A stretch of DNA of 28,905 bases from Puniceispirillum sp965657105 (GCF_965657105.1 NZ_CBFHNB010000023.1:1-28905); one strand, 5' to 3'. Positions 1 through 9,414 are shown, counted from the first letter of the stretch. The notes: generated by a model not told the origin, from the sequence alone. Made by a program: numbers and translations.

Positions 1-1035
1 ATTGCCTATTTACGGCTGATTGCACAACCGGCTGATGATCTTGCGTTTGAACGGATCATAAATGTACCCAAGCGGGGCTTGGGAACCGCCAGCATTCAGG
101 CTATCCATATACAGGCACGTGCCTCGCAAAAACCACTTCTGGCGGCGGCTATTGATCTGGTAGAGACCGAAGAATTGCGACCTGCTGCGCGCACAGCACT
201 TGGCAAATTTGTTCAGGATATTGGACGCTGGCGTAACCAGATTGGAAGTCTGCATCAAGGTGATCTGGCGCGGATGGTGCTTGATGAATCTGGCTATACA
301 ACGATGTGGCAGATGGATAAATCGCCTGATGCCGAGGGCCGTCTTGAAAATCTGACCGAACTTGTCAGTGCGATGCAGGATTTTGACTCACTACAGGGAT
401 TTCTTGAGCATATCTCACTGGTGATGGATGGTGATACAATATCCGAACAAGGCGAAGTCACCTTGATGACATTACATGCCGCCAAGGGTTTGGAATTCGA
501 TACGGTCTTTTTGCCAGGTTGGGAGGAAGGTATTTTCCCCAGCCAGCGTACCATGGACGAAAATGGGGCTATCGGCCTCGAAGAAGAACGCCGTCTTGCC
601 TATGTCGGCATCACCCGGGCGCGTAAAAATGTTCATATTTCCTTTGCCAGTAGCCGCCGCGTTCATGGCCAATGGCAATCGGCAATTCCCTCACGGTTTG
701 TTCAGGAATTACCAGCCGAAAATATAATTGAAGATATGGCACAGGGTATGGGCATTGGCCGTGTCTCGCCAGCCTATATCAGTGGGGCATCGGATATCGT
801 TGGCCAGCAAGGTTATGGCCCAGGATGGCGGCGCATGGCCAATCGCCAACAACAAGGTGCAGAAAACCGCTTTGTTGCCGAAGCCAATGGTGCGGCTTTT
901 AATCGAGGTGATCGGGTGTTCCATCAGAAATTTGGCATGGGCAATGTTGTTAATGTTGAAGGTGACAAGCTGGAAATTTCTTTTGATAAAGCAGGTCACA
1001 AAAAGGTTGTGTCCGGATTTGTGAGCAAACCATGA
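1..1035 (+). CDS. uvrD: UvrD/PcrA-type superfamily 1 DNA helicase, C-terminal part (5' end outside window)
   Basis: The reading frame is open from base 1, so the gene starts upstream of the window; 344 codons plus stop are visible. UvrD/PcrA proteins are ATP-driven 3'-5' helicases of nucleotide excision repair and mismatch repair. The visible part has the helicase motif V region (LMTLHAAKGLEFDTVFLPGW, about residues 149-168) and motif VI (RRLAYVGITRARKNV, about residues 197-211, with the arginine finger). It ends in a Tudor-like C-terminal domain (GDRVFHQKFGMGNVVNVEGD), which is typical of PcrA/UvrD. Its TGA overlaps the prmA ATG as ATGA, so the two are probably translationally coupled. UvrD and PcrA cannot be separated firmly without the N-terminal half; Rep is less likely because of the C-terminal domain. 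Confidence 0.93.
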   Translation: MAYLRLIAQPADDLAFERIINVPKRGLGTASIQAIHIQARASQKPLLAAAIDLVETEELRPAARTALGKFVQDIGRWRNQIGSLHQGDLARMVLDESGYTTMWQMDKSPDAEGRLENLTELVSAMQDFDSLQGFLEHISLVMDGDTISEQGEVTLMTLHAAKGLEFDTVFLPGWEEGIFPSQRTMDENGAIGLEEERRLAYVGITRARKNVHISFASSRRVHGQWQSAIPSRFVQELPAENIIEDMAQGMGIGRVSPAYISGASDIVGQQGYGPGWRRMANRQQQGAENRFVAEANGAAFNRGDRVFHQKFGMGNVVNVEGDKLEISFDKAGHKKVVSGFVSKP

Positions 1036-1970
1036 CTATTATATATGCTGTTCGTCTTGACCTACCTGACGTTACTGATGCAAAGGTTGTTGCCAGTTTT
1101 GAAACCGTGTTTAGTGAGCTTCTTGAAAGCGAGGCCACGTCGCATGTGCGAACGCCGCAAGAGCACTGGCATATTGAAGCTTTGTTCCTGTTCCCGCCGG
1201 ATCAAGATGTGATCGCGCAGATGTTGGCACCGGTTTTTGACCAGCATGGATTGGCATCATCTGCTGTGCGGATTGAACAATTACCCCAGCGCGACTGGCT
1301 TGCCGAAAACCGGGCATCTTTTCCAGCACTTCATATTGGCCGCTTCTGGATATATGGCAGTCATATAGACGATGCCCCACCGCCAGCAAGTCTGCCGCTT
1401 CTGGTTGATGCAGCACAGGCTTTTGGATCTGGCACGCATCCCACCACCGAGGGCTGTTTGCGGGCGATGGATATGATTGATCGCCGTTACAAAGGTGGGG
1501 CGCCGCGCCATACGCTCGATATGGGTTGCGGATCTGCAATTCTTGGCATGGCAGCCGCAAAATTATGGCCATCCTGTCAGGTTATGGGTGCTGATAATGA
1601 TCCTGTGGCTATCAAGGTAGCAGAGGCGAATCGGATCCGAAATAACATTGCCCCAGCACAGATGCGGCTTGGCGTATCAGCAGGCTTTTCTGGGCGTTCG
1701 GTTAGGCAAAATGGCCCTTATGACATCATTCTGGCCAATATACTTGCAGGCCCGCTTCGTAAGATGGCACCCTCACTGATGCCGAATCTGGCTGATAATG
1801 GCTGGCTGATCCTGTCTGGTATTCTGAATCATCAGGCGACCATGGTGGCACAGGCTTATGGTATGGTGGGTGCGCGCCTATGGGCGAAAATTCGTATTGG
1901 TGAGTGGACCAGTCTGGTTATGCGTCCGCGACAAGCAGGACAGATGCCGGCTTTATGGAGTTCTGAATGA
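1032..1970 (+). CDS. prmA: Ribosomal protein L11 methyltransferase PrmA
   Basis: This 312-aa protein is a SAM-dependent methyltransferase expected to trimethylate ribosomal protein L11 in the cytosol. The N-terminal third resembles the L11-binding domain. The conserved AFGSGTHPTT loop lies at about residues 131-140. It is followed by the Rossmann SAM-binding motif (LDMGCGSAILGMAAAKLW) and the catalytic-region motif NILAGPL. The length is close to the usual 290-310 aa. The ATG overlaps the helicase stop as ATGA, and its own TGA overlaps the next ATG the same way. No strong Shine-Dalgarno sequence is visible upstream, which fits coupled translation. Confidence 0.95.
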   Translation: MTIIYAVRLDLPDVTDAKVVASFETVFSELLESEATSHVRTPQEHWHIEALFLFPPDQDVIAQMLAPVFDQHGLASSAVRIEQLPQRDWLAENRASFPALHIGRFWIYGSHIDDAPPPASLPLLVDAAQAFGSGTHPTTEGCLRAMDMIDRRYKGGAPRHTLDMGCGSAILGMAAAKLWPSCQVMGADNDPVAIKVAEANRIRNNIAPAQMRLGVSAGFSGRSVRQNGPYDIILANILAGPLRKMAPSLMPNLADNGWLILSGILNHQATMVAQAYGMVGARLWAKIRIGEWTSLVMRPRQAGQMPALWSSE

Positions 1971-3721
1971 CAGCACAGATTTTTTCCGAACGTTTAAGGG
2001 CACTTCGTGCAGAGATGGCTGCGCATGATATTGATGGCTGGGTGATTGGCCGTGAAGATATGTATCAAGGCGAGGAAGTGCCCGCTGGTGATGAACGTTT
2101 GGCCTATATTTCGGGCTTCACGGGTTCGGCAGGCACCGCGATTATCTTTGCCGAGCACGCCGCATTATTCAGCGATGGCCGTTATAGTTTGCAGATGGAA
2201 AAACAGACCGACGCTGCGGCGTGGTCATGCCATACGATGCCTGATATTGACATCGGTGCCTGGCTGAAAACACAAACATTGACCAGCAGGACGATTGGTG
2301 TTGATGCACGCCTGATTACGCTTTCGGCTTTTGATAAATTATCGGCTGTGATGCGTGAGTCTGGATTGTCGTTAAAAGCCATGGCATTTAATCCCGTTGA
2401 TATGATCTGGCAGGATCGTCCCATCGCCGATGTCACACCAGCTCATATAATGGCTGATGATATAGCTGGCGAGACGATCGACAGCAAACTTGATCGGTTA
2501 GCCGATAGATTAACAGATTTTGGATGTGATGCGGTTTTACTGTCACGTACGGATGCTGTTAACTGGCTTGCAAATATACGTGGGCACGACCTTGCCTGTA
2601 CGCCGGTAACATTGGCATTTGCCTTGTATCATCGCGAGAATGGTTTGATCATATTGGCTGACCGCCAGCGTATGCTGCCTGTTCTGAACGAGCATATGGC
2701 CGTGGTGCCATTGGAACAGCTTGACGAACTATTGGAACCGATAGCTGGGTGCGACTTTATGATTGATCCTGCAAGTCTGCCAAAAGCCTTGCATCAGGTG
2801 ATTTCAGATAGTGATGTTAATATTGTCACGGCGCCTTGTCCGGTGACAAAGATGAAAGCACAGAAAAATCCAGTCGAGCTGGATGGTTTTCGTAAAGCGC
2901 ACCAGATTGATGGCATCGCAATGGCTGAATTTCTATGCTGGTTGGATCATGCCGATGTCAGCCAGATGCGGGAAAGTGCCGTGGCTGATAAATTACTGTC
3001 GATGCGTGCGACGCATCCGGATTTTATGTCACCAAGCTTTGAAACCATTGCGGGCACTGGCGCCAATGGTGCCATTGTCCATTATCGCGCGGTGGCTGGT
3101 CATGATAGTTTGATCCAGAATGATAGCCTATTTCTACTTGATTCAGGTGCGCATTATCGTTTTGGTACAACCGATATAACGCGCACCATCCTGATTGGCG
3201 ATGCTGATGCCGAAATGCGGCGGGCCTTTACGGCTGTTCTGCAGGGCCATATTGCTTTGGCGCGGGCACATGTGCCTGTTGGCACGACCGGATTGCAGCT
3301 TGACACAATAGCGCGTGCGCCAATCTGGTCTGCGGGGCTTGATTATGCCCATGGCACAGGTCACGGCGTTGGCCATGTTCTGTCAGTGCATGAAGGGCCT
3401 GCCAGTATTTCCAAGCGCGGAAGCCTGTCCGTGGCGGCTGGTATGGTGCTATCCAATGAACCTGGTTATTACAAGACAGGGTCATGGGGCATTCGTATTG
3501 AAAATTTGATCGCGGTCAAGGCCTCGGGAACAGATGATTTTATTGAGTTTGAAACGCTGACCATGACGCCAATTGATCGCCGCTTGATTGACAAGACAAT
3601 GCTGTCCGAGGCGGAAATCGCTTGGGTCGATATATATCATCAATGGGTGTTGTCGCAGATTGGTGCTGATGTGTCACCGCCATGTCAGGCATGGCTGATC
3701 GCGGCCTGTGCCCCTTTGTGA
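1967..3721 (+). CDS. Xaa-Pro aminopeptidase, M24B family (long, three-domain form)
   Basis: This 584-aa cytosolic metallopeptidase is expected to remove N-terminal residues preceding proline. Two creatinase-like N-terminal domains occupy roughly residues 1-310, followed by a pita-bread catalytic domain. The five expected metal ligands are visible: D392 (LLDSGAHY), D403 (TTDITRT), H466 (HGTGHGVGH), E498 (SNEPGYY) and E512 (RIENL). The length matches the eukaryote-like long APP form common in Alphaproteobacteria, not the ~440-aa E. coli PepP. The ATG overlaps the prmA stop (ATGA) and has GGAG 6 nt upstream. The C-terminus falls in a 19-bp tandem duplication shared with the end of ligA, so the last few residues may vary between strains. 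Confidence 0.93.
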   Translation: MTAQIFSERLRALRAEMAAHDIDGWVIGREDMYQGEEVPAGDERLAYISGFTGSAGTAIIFAEHAALFSDGRYSLQMEKQTDAAAWSCHTMPDIDIGAWLKTQTLTSRTIGVDARLITLSAFDKLSAVMRESGLSLKAMAFNPVDMIWQDRPIADVTPAHIMADDIAGETIDSKLDRLADRLTDFGCDAVLLSRTDAVNWLANIRGHDLACTPVTLAFALYHRENGLIILADRQRMLPVLNEHMAVVPLEQLDELLEPIAGCDFMIDPASLPKALHQVISDSDVNIVTAPCPVTKMKAQKNPVELDGFRKAHQIDGIAMAEFLCWLDHADVSQMRESAVADKLLSMRATHPDFMSPSFETIAGTGANGAIVHYRAVAGHDSLIQNDSLFLLDSGAHYRFGTTDITRTILIGDADAEMRRAFTAVLQGHIALARAHVPVGTTGLQLDTIARAPIWSAGLDYAHGTGHGVGHVLSVHEGPASISKRGSLSVAAGMVLSNEPGYYKTGSWGIRIENLIAVKASGTDDFIEFETLTMTPIDRRLIDKTMLSEAEIAWVDIYHQWVLSQIGADVSPPCQAWLIAACAPL

Positions 3722-3744
3722 TATATGTGCCCCTTTATGATGTG
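3707..3744. repeat. 19-bp tandem duplication spanning two convergent gene ends
   Basis: TGTGCCCCTTTGTGAT (3707-3722) is repeated as TGTGCCCCTTTATGAT (3726-3741), 15 of 16 bases identical, at a period of 19. The first copy contains the TGA stop of the plus-strand aminopeptidase gene. The second contains the TAA stop (TTA on plus) of the minus-strand ligA. Only 13 bp separate the two genes and no terminator hairpin is visible between them. Confidence 0.85.
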
Positions 3745-5825
3745 GGGGCGTTGATAAGCGCCCGCCATTGATCTTCGCTGAGCACCGTAACGCCAAGCGT
3801 GGCGGCCTTGCGGGCTTTTGAGCCGGCATCTGCCCCGGCAATCAGATAATCTGTCTTTGCCGATACCGAACCGGATACTTTGGCACCAAGGGCTTCGGCC
3901 TTGGCTTTGGCTTCGGCGCGGGACATTCCTGATAATGTGCCTGTAAAGACCACGGTTTTACCGCTGACAGCACTATCATCTAATGGCCGTTCAGGTGGTA
4001 GAATGGATAATTCGGACGCAAGATCGCTGACGATGTTTCGATGGGCTGAATCGCCAAAAAATCGACTTATATCGGCTGCCATTGCATCGCCAATCTGGTC
4101 AATATCAATAAGCGCGGCGATAGCTATCTTATGTTCGCTTTCACTTCTTCCTGGATCAAGTGCCGACATCATCATGTCCAGATCACCGTAATGCAACGCC
4201 AGAAGCCGCGAAGTGGCCTGTCCGACCTGCCGGATACCCAACGCATATATAAAGCGTTCAAACCCGATTATGCGTCGTGCATTGATTGAGGCAAATAGAT
4301 TATCCAGCGATTTTGCCCCATAGCCATCCAGCGTGGCTAGCTTGTCGCGGCGTGTTTCAAGGCGGAAGATATCGGCGGGCGTTTTGACCCAGCCAAGCTC
4401 AAGAAACTGTTCGATTTGACGCGCGCCTAAGCCCTCAATATCAAACGCATCGCGCGATACGAAATGCTTGAGTTGCTCGAAAAGCTGTGCTGCACATGCC
4501 AATCCACCGGTGCAGCGCCGTACAGCTTCGCCATCGGGGCGGATCGCGTCCGAATTACAAACCGGACAGCGATCCGGAAAGGTGAATATCTGGACGTCAT
4601 CGGAACGCTTTTCATCAAGCACGCGCACAACTTGTGGGATAACATCGCCAGCGCGCTGGATAATGACATGATCGCCTATTCGGATATCCTTGCGGGCTAT
4701 TTCATCCTCATTATGCAAAGTCGCATTTGATACGACAACGCCGCCAACGGTGACAGGTGTTAATCTTGCCACGGGCGTCAATGCGCCAGTGCGCCCAACC
4801 TGAATATCAATTTTGGTGATTGTTGTTTCGGCTTGCTCTGCGGGAAATTTATGCGCCAAGGCCCAGCGTGGTGCGCGCGCCACCTGTCCAAGGCGTTCCT
4901 GATAATCATGCCGGTCAACTTTATAAACGACACCGTCAATATCATAATCTAGTGATGCGCGCTGGCTACCAATAGCTTCATAGGTGGCCAGCATGTCATC
5001 TAGCGTATGACAATGCTGCGATAATGGATTCACCGAAAATCCAAAACTGCGTAGAGCATTTAGAAATTCATTATGCGTTGCGGCGATGGGGGTGCTGGCT
5101 TCGCCCATCGAATAAGCAAAAAATGCCAGATTACGCGATCCGGTAATGCTGACATCCTTTTGCCTTAGCGATCCGGCAGCGGCGTTACGCGGATTGGCAA
5201 AAATCTTGCTGCCAGTGCGCTCCTGTTCAGCATTCAGAGCCAGAAAATCCCTCCGGTTCATATAGATTTCGCCACGTACTTCAAAAATATCAGGCGGCGT
5301 GCCATGCAATGTTTGTGGAATGGCATTTACGGTACGAATATTGGCGGTCACATCTTCGCCTTCACTACCATCACCGCGGGTTGCAGCCTGAACCAGATGA
5401 CCCTTCTCATAGCGCAAACTTAACGATAAGCCATCGATCTTTGGTTCGGCAGTAAAAGCAATGTCATCGGTTTCCGCCAATGACAGAAATTTGCGAATGC
5501 GGGTCACAAAGTCAGCAATATCTTCGGCGCTAAAGCCGTTCGACAGTGACAACATTGGCTGTGCGTGGCGTATCTTGCCAAAGGTGCCGGATACCATGGT
5601 GCCAACACGCTGGCTTGGGCTATCTGGACGAATCAGTTCGGGAAATCTAGCTTCAAGCGTATTATTTCGGGCTACCAGCTTATCATAATCGGCATCGGAA
5701 ATATCGGGCGCATCTTCGCCGTGATATTTGCGATCGTGATAAGCAATACGCTCGGCCAGATACGCCAGTTCTTGTGTGGCGTCATCAGCGGACATCTTGC
5801 TTGGGTCTGGACGATCGCTTGTCAT
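3735..5825 (-). CDS. ligA: NAD+-dependent DNA ligase LigA
   Basis: This enzyme seals nicks during replication and repair, using NAD+ to adenylate itself. The 696-aa product has, in order: the Ia domain; the adenylation domain with active-site lysine in KIDG (K129, residues 129-132); an OB fold; a four-cysteine zinc finger (C420, C423, C438, C444); helix-hairpin-helix repeats; and a C-terminal BRCT domain (about 620-690). The frame is open 34 codons further upstream, but that part lies inside recN. I chose the ATG at 5825 (MTSDRPD...), which begins 4 nt after the recN stop and gives a normal family length. It is the last gene of the long minus-strand run and converges on the aminopeptidase gene. 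Confidence 0.96.
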   Translation of the reverse strand: MTSDRPDPSKMSADDATQELAYLAERIAYHDRKYHGEDAPDISDADYDKLVARNNTLEARFPELIRPDSPSQRVGTMVSGTFGKIRHAQPMLSLSNGFSAEDIADFVTRIRKFLSLAETDDIAFTAEPKIDGLSLSLRYEKGHLVQAATRGDGSEGEDVTANIRTVNAIPQTLHGTPPDIFEVRGEIYMNRRDFLALNAEQERTGSKIFANPRNAAAGSLRQKDVSITGSRNLAFFAYSMGEASTPIAATHNEFLNALRSFGFSVNPLSQHCHTLDDMLATYEAIGSQRASLDYDIDGVVYKVDRHDYQERLGQVARAPRWALAHKFPAEQAETTITKIDIQVGRTGALTPVARLTPVTVGGVVVSNATLHNEDEIARKDIRIGDHVIIQRAGDVIPQVVRVLDEKRSDDVQIFTFPDRCPVCNSDAIRPDGEAVRRCTGGLACAAQLFEQLKHFVSRDAFDIEGLGARQIEQFLELGWVKTPADIFRLETRRDKLATLDGYGAKSLDNLFASINARRIIGFERFIYALGIRQVGQATSRLLALHYGDLDMMMSALDPGRSESEHKIAIAALIDIDQIGDAMAADISRFFGDSAHRNIVSDLASELSILPPERPLDDSAVSGKTVVFTGTLSGMSRAEAKAKAEALGAKVSGSVSAKTDYLIAGADAGSKARKAATLGVTVLSEDQWRALINAPTS

Positions 5826-5829
5826 ATGT

Positions 5830-7491
5830 CTAGCCCTCAAGCAAAGCGGTTGCAGCAGCCCGGGCTTCGGCGGTGATATGCTCGCCAGCCAGCATGCGCG
5901 CGATTTCTTCGGTACGTGCATCGTCACTCAGCGTTTCGGTGCCACTGATAACGCTCTCATCCGTTACCTGTTTGGCGATACGCATATGATTGACACCGCG
6001 TGCTGCAACCTGTGGCGAATGCGTGATAACCAGTGTTTGCATATGTTCGCCTAGGCGGGCAAGGCGTTCGCCAACAGCCGCGGCAACTGCGCCACCAACG
6101 CCGCTATCAACCTCGTCAAAAATCAACGTCCGTGATGTGTTGCTATCTTCGAGTGCAACCTTCAAAGCCAGCAGAAAACGGGCCAGTTCGCCTCCCGAAG
6201 CAATCCGGTCGATAGGCCCTTGTGCCATACCTCTATTGGTGCTGGCTTCAAAACGCACCATATCCATGCCAAGCGCACCCCATTGATCCACAGGCAAGGG
6301 TGAGATATGTGAGTGGAAAGTCGCGTTTTCAAGCTTCAGTGGGGGTAATTCAGCCATGACAGCGCGGTCAAGCAACGCTGCGGCTGATTTGCGAGCGTCG
6401 GACACTATCTCGGCCATTTTTGTATAATAGTCGCGCCATTGCCGTTCATTATCTGCCAATTCCGCTAGGGTGCCAGACGAGTCCTCAATCGCGGCAAGGC
6501 GGCTAGCAAGTTGTTGATGCGTTTCTGCCAGCCCATCAACATCACAGTTATGTTTACGGGCTTGTTGGCGTAATTCGTGAAGCCGATCATCAACAGTTTC
6601 CAGCCGGTTTGGATCAGCTTCCAGACTTGACCCAACCGCGCTGATTTCGCTGATGGCTTCGGATAATTCGGCGTCAGCGCGGCTTAATGCGGCGAGGGCA
6701 TTATCAAGCGCGCTCCCAGCTAGCGAAGCTGATTTTTCAAGCGCAGCCATGGCACTGCCAAGGCTGGCTTGCGCCCCGTTTTCATCGGTCAGGGCATGGT
6801 CAGCAAGCGCCAGCGTTTCACCAATTTTGCCAACATTGGCAAGCATGTCACGTTCGCTAACTAATTGTGCTTCTTCACCAGGTGATGGGCTTAAGGCGTC
6901 AAGCTGATTAACCGCATCGCGAAGCCATTCTTCATCGGCGCGGGCCTGATCAAGTTCCAATTTTGCGGTGGCCAGATTACGCTTTGACTGCATCCAATGC
7001 GCATGGGCGTCGGATAGTTTGTCCAGCATCTCCTGATGTCCGGCGGCGCGATCAAGCAATGTGATATGGCGGCTAACGTCAAGTAAGCCGCGCCCCTCAA
7101 ATTGCCCCTGAATTTCAACAAGCAGATCGCCAGCCTTATGCAGCAGGCCAACCGAAACAGGCACATCATTAATTGATGCGTTTGATTTTCCATCAGCTTT
7201 CAAACGCCGCCGCAAAATTAATGTATCGTCAATATCAACGCCAGCATCATCCAGCAGTGCCCATACCGGATGTTTGGCATCCACATGAAAGCTTGCGCTT
7301 ACCTGTGCCTGTGCACTGCCTTGACGGATCAAGCCAAAATTCGCACGGCTTCCCAAAGCCAGACCAAGCGCATCAAGCAAGATCGATTTACCAGCGCCAG
7401 TTTCGCCTGTCAGCACCGTCAGCCCATCGTCAAATTGCAACGTAAGTTGTTCAATGAGGACGATATTAGTGACGGACAAGCTTTGAAGCAT
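5830..7491 (-). CDS. recN: DNA repair protein RecN (SMC-like ATPase)
   Basis: RecN is a cytosolic SMC-family ATPase acting in recombinational repair of double-strand breaks. The 553-aa product starts with the MLQSLSVTNIVLIEQL strand and has a Walker A motif GETGAGKS at residues 29-36. A long helical middle part rich in Ala, Leu, Glu and Asp is expected to form the coiled coil. The ABC signature is SGGELARF (from 432) and the Walker B region is LIFDEVDSGVGG (456-467), followed by a switch histidine in VITHSPQVAA. The length is usual for RecN. It begins 6 nt after the bamD stop without a strong Shine-Dalgarno sequence and ends 4 nt before ligA. The recN-ligA pairing downstream of bamD is common in Alphaproteobacteria. 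Confidence 0.96.
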   Translation of the reverse strand: MLQSLSVTNIVLIEQLTLQFDDGLTVLTGETGAGKSILLDALGLALGSRANFGLIRQGSAQAQVSASFHVDAKHPVWALLDDAGVDIDDTLILRRRLKADGKSNASINDVPVSVGLLHKAGDLLVEIQGQFEGRGLLDVSRHITLLDRAAGHQEMLDKLSDAHAHWMQSKRNLATAKLELDQARADEEWLRDAVNQLDALSPSPGEEAQLVSERDMLANVGKIGETLALADHALTDENGAQASLGSAMAALEKSASLAGSALDNALAALSRADAELSEAISEISAVGSSLEADPNRLETVDDRLHELRQQARKHNCDVDGLAETHQQLASRLAAIEDSSGTLAELADNERQWRDYYTKMAEIVSDARKSAAALLDRAVMAELPPLKLENATFHSHISPLPVDQWGALGMDMVRFEASTNRGMAQGPIDRIASGGELARFLLALKVALEDSNTSRTLIFDEVDSGVGGAVAAAVGERLARLGEHMQTLVITHSPQVAARGVNHMRIAKQVTDESVISGTETLSDDARTEEIARMLAGEHITAEARAAATALLEG

Positions 7492-7497
7492 GAGGCT

Positions 7498-8322
7498 TTA
7501 ATCAAATAAATTTACGACGGACTCGGTGGTGCGTTCAAACCAGCCAGCTTCGAGTTCACGTTCTGGATTGTCACGAAGTTCCAGCAGACGTTGAGTCCAT
7601 ACAGATTGCGGATAGTTATAGATCGCGACCTCTTCAACACGTTCGGCTTCGCTAGCCAGACCAAGCGATAGATAGGCCTCGGTCATACGATATAGGGCTT
7701 CGGGCACCTGGTTGGTGGTATTATAGTCGGTCACGACATTTTCAAACCGGCGTAGTGCTGCACCATAATGCTGTTTGCTGAGATAAAACCGACCAACCGC
7801 CATTTCCTTGCCCGCAAGATGCGAGCGTGTCAGATCAATTTTCAAGGTCGCATCACGAAAATAGTCACCGTCGGGAAAGCGTCTTAGCAGTTCTTCAAAA
7901 GCCTGCATTGCTAATTTGGTCATTTCCGCGTCGCGTTGCACATCAACAATCTGTTCATAATAACATAGCGCTTTGAGATAATACGCATATTCGACGCGTT
8001 CATCCGCCGGATTTAGTTCGACAAATCGATCCAGAGACGCGATTGCACGCGGATAATTATTATCCTGATAAAATGCCCATGCCGCCATCAATTGCGCCCG
8101 TACGGCAAGCGATGAATAGGGATGCTGGCGTTCAACTTCCTCAAATTTCGGCGCGGCTTTCTTGGCATTCCCTGCAAGCGCGGTGTTCAACGCTTCATTA
8201 TATAATTGTTCGACAGGAAGCTCGACCTGTTCTTCGACCTCAGTAGAAGAACATCCTGCTACCAAAAGCGCAGTGCTTGCTAAGACAATCAAGGGTATAT
8301 GCTTTACCAAAACAGGCTCCAC
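7498..8322 (-). CDS. bamD: Outer membrane assembly lipoprotein BamD (ComL)
   Basis: BamD is the essential lipoprotein partner of BamA in the beta-barrel assembly machine, anchored on the periplasmic face of the outer membrane. The protein begins with a lipoprotein signal peptide whose lipobox LVAGC puts the acylated cysteine at residue 24 of this frame. About 240 residues of TPR-like helices follow, including the conserved YNEALNTALAGNAKKAAPKF and AYFRDA-like repeats. The GTG at 8322 is the longest start. An in-frame TTG at 8310 has GGAG 6 nt upstream and gives a neater signal peptide (MVKHIPLIVLAS...), so the true protein may be 270 aa. It lies between lpxC (153 bp upstream) and recN (6 bp downstream). 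Confidence 0.93.
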   Translation of the reverse strand: MEPVLVKHIPLIVLASTALLVAGCSSTEVEEQVELPVEQLYNEALNTALAGNAKKAAPKFEEVERQHPYSSLAVRAQLMAAWAFYQDNNYPRAIASLDRFVELNPADERVEYAYYLKALCYYEQIVDVQRDAEMTKLAMQAFEELLRRFPDGDYFRDATLKIDLTRSHLAGKEMAVGRFYLSKQHYGAALRRFENVVTDYNTTNQVPEALYRMTEAYLSLGLASEAERVEEVAIYNYPQSVWTQRLLELRDNPERELEAGWFERTTESVVNLFD

Positions 8323-8410
8323 TCATAGGCATCGGCGAGCGTATCCCACCGTTACGCATTACAATAGCGACTTGATACGCAAGTGAAAAGAAGATGTTGT
8401 GAAAATTCTA

Positions 8411-8433
8411 TTGTGATTATCGGTATATCACAA
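8411..8433. promoter_or_regulatory. Perfect 7-bp inverted repeat between lpxC and bamD
   Basis: TTGTGAT (8411-8417) and ATCACAA (8427-8433) form a perfect dyad with a 9-nt spacer. It sits in the 153-bp A+T-rich gap between lpxC and bamD. It could be an operator or a weak hairpin. It is not followed by a T tract in either direction, so it is not a convincing intrinsic terminator. The spacing does not match the CRP (TGTGA-N6-TCACA) or FNR consensus. The rest of the gap probably contains a bamD promoter, but I see no confident -35/-10 pair. Confidence 0.4.
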
Positions 8434-8475
8434 ATATCGAAAGTCAAAATCAAGATGACCTGATAGCAAGTGGGC

Positions 8476-9414
8476 CTAAACAGCCGCGGCGGCGGCAAGT
8501 TCGGGCATTACATATGCCTCTGACTGGCTAGTCACAGCACCGTCACTGACGATCTGGAAAGCCTGTTTATTTTGCCATATGGCTTTGATCAGCATCATGC
8601 TAAGCGCATGTCCGGGGCGCGACGCTGTCAATTTGCCACGTATTTGCAGGCCAAGCAGGTAAAGGTCACCTAGACAGTCAAGAGCTTTATGCCGAACGAA
8701 TTCGCGTTCCATCCGCAAACCGCCTTCATTGATTACAATTCCATTATCAACAACTACGGCGTTATTCAGCGAACCGCCCAATGCCAAACCGGCATTCTGC
8801 ATCAGATCAACATCGCTCAGCTGGCAAAAAGTACGAGCCGTAGATAATTCTGCCTCAAAACTGCCGTCACAGTGAATATAATGTAGGCTCTGTTTACCAA
8901 TGGCCTTGTCTTCAAAATCAATTTCAACGTCAATTTCCAGCTGGTTGGCAGGTTCTATCCGCGCCCAGGCACCATTATCAAGCTGCACTTCAATCGGCTG
9001 GGTAATAACAATATATTTGCGACGGGCATTGAGCGTTTCCAACCCAACACGTCTGATTGCATCAATAATCGGCTGACTGCTTCCGTCAAGGATCGGGGCT
9101 TCACCGGCGTCAACCTCGACGATGGCATTATCAAGACCAATTCCCGCAAAGGCGGCCATGAAATGTTCGATCGTCTCCAGACCTATGCCATCAGCATTGG
9201 CAATCCGGGTGCAAAGGCGCGCCTGTTCGGCATAATCAGCATGAGCAGAGACTGTTTGCAGGCTTTCTTCGACATCCATACGCCGGAATTTAATACCTGT
9301 ACCAGCCGCCGCAGGACAGATTGAAGCATGAACAAACCGACCTGAATGTAGCGCAATATCTTCAAGCTGCACAGTATCCGCCAAAGTTGTCTGAAAAGGC
9401 TGGTTGATATACAT
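8476..9414 (-). CDS. lpxC: UDP-3-O-acyl-N-acetylglucosamine deacetylase LpxC
   Basis: LpxC is the zinc-dependent deacetylase that commits the cell to lipid A synthesis. From the ATG at 9414 the product is 312 aa, close to the E. coli enzyme (about 305). It opens with the standard QTTL...DIALHSG stretch. Catalytic and zinc residues are visible: E83-H84 in TIEHFMAAFAG, H242 and D246 in VRHKALDCLGD, and the basic/His motif near H269 (SRPGHALSMM). The frame is open for 48 more codons upstream, but that stretch reads through the ftsZ terminator hairpin and does not resemble LpxC, so I reject the longer start. The C-terminus is a short Ala-rich tail. The location downstream of ftsZ is the usual alphaproteobacterial and enterobacterial one. 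Confidence 0.95.
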   Translation of the reverse strand: MYINQPFQTTLADTVQLEDIALHSGRFVHASICPAAAGTGIKFRRMDVEESLQTVSAHADYAEQARLCTRIANADGIGLETIEHFMAAFAGIGLDNAIVEVDAGEAPILDGSSQPIIDAIRRVGLETLNARRKYIVITQPIEVQLDNGAWARIEPANQLEIDVEIDFEDKAIGKQSLHYIHCDGSFEAELSTARTFCQLSDVDLMQNAGLALGGSLNNAVVVDNGIVINEGGLRMEREFVRHKALDCLGDLYLLGLQIRGKLTASRPGHALSMMLIKAIWQNKQAFQIVSDGAVTSQSEAYVMPELAAAAAV

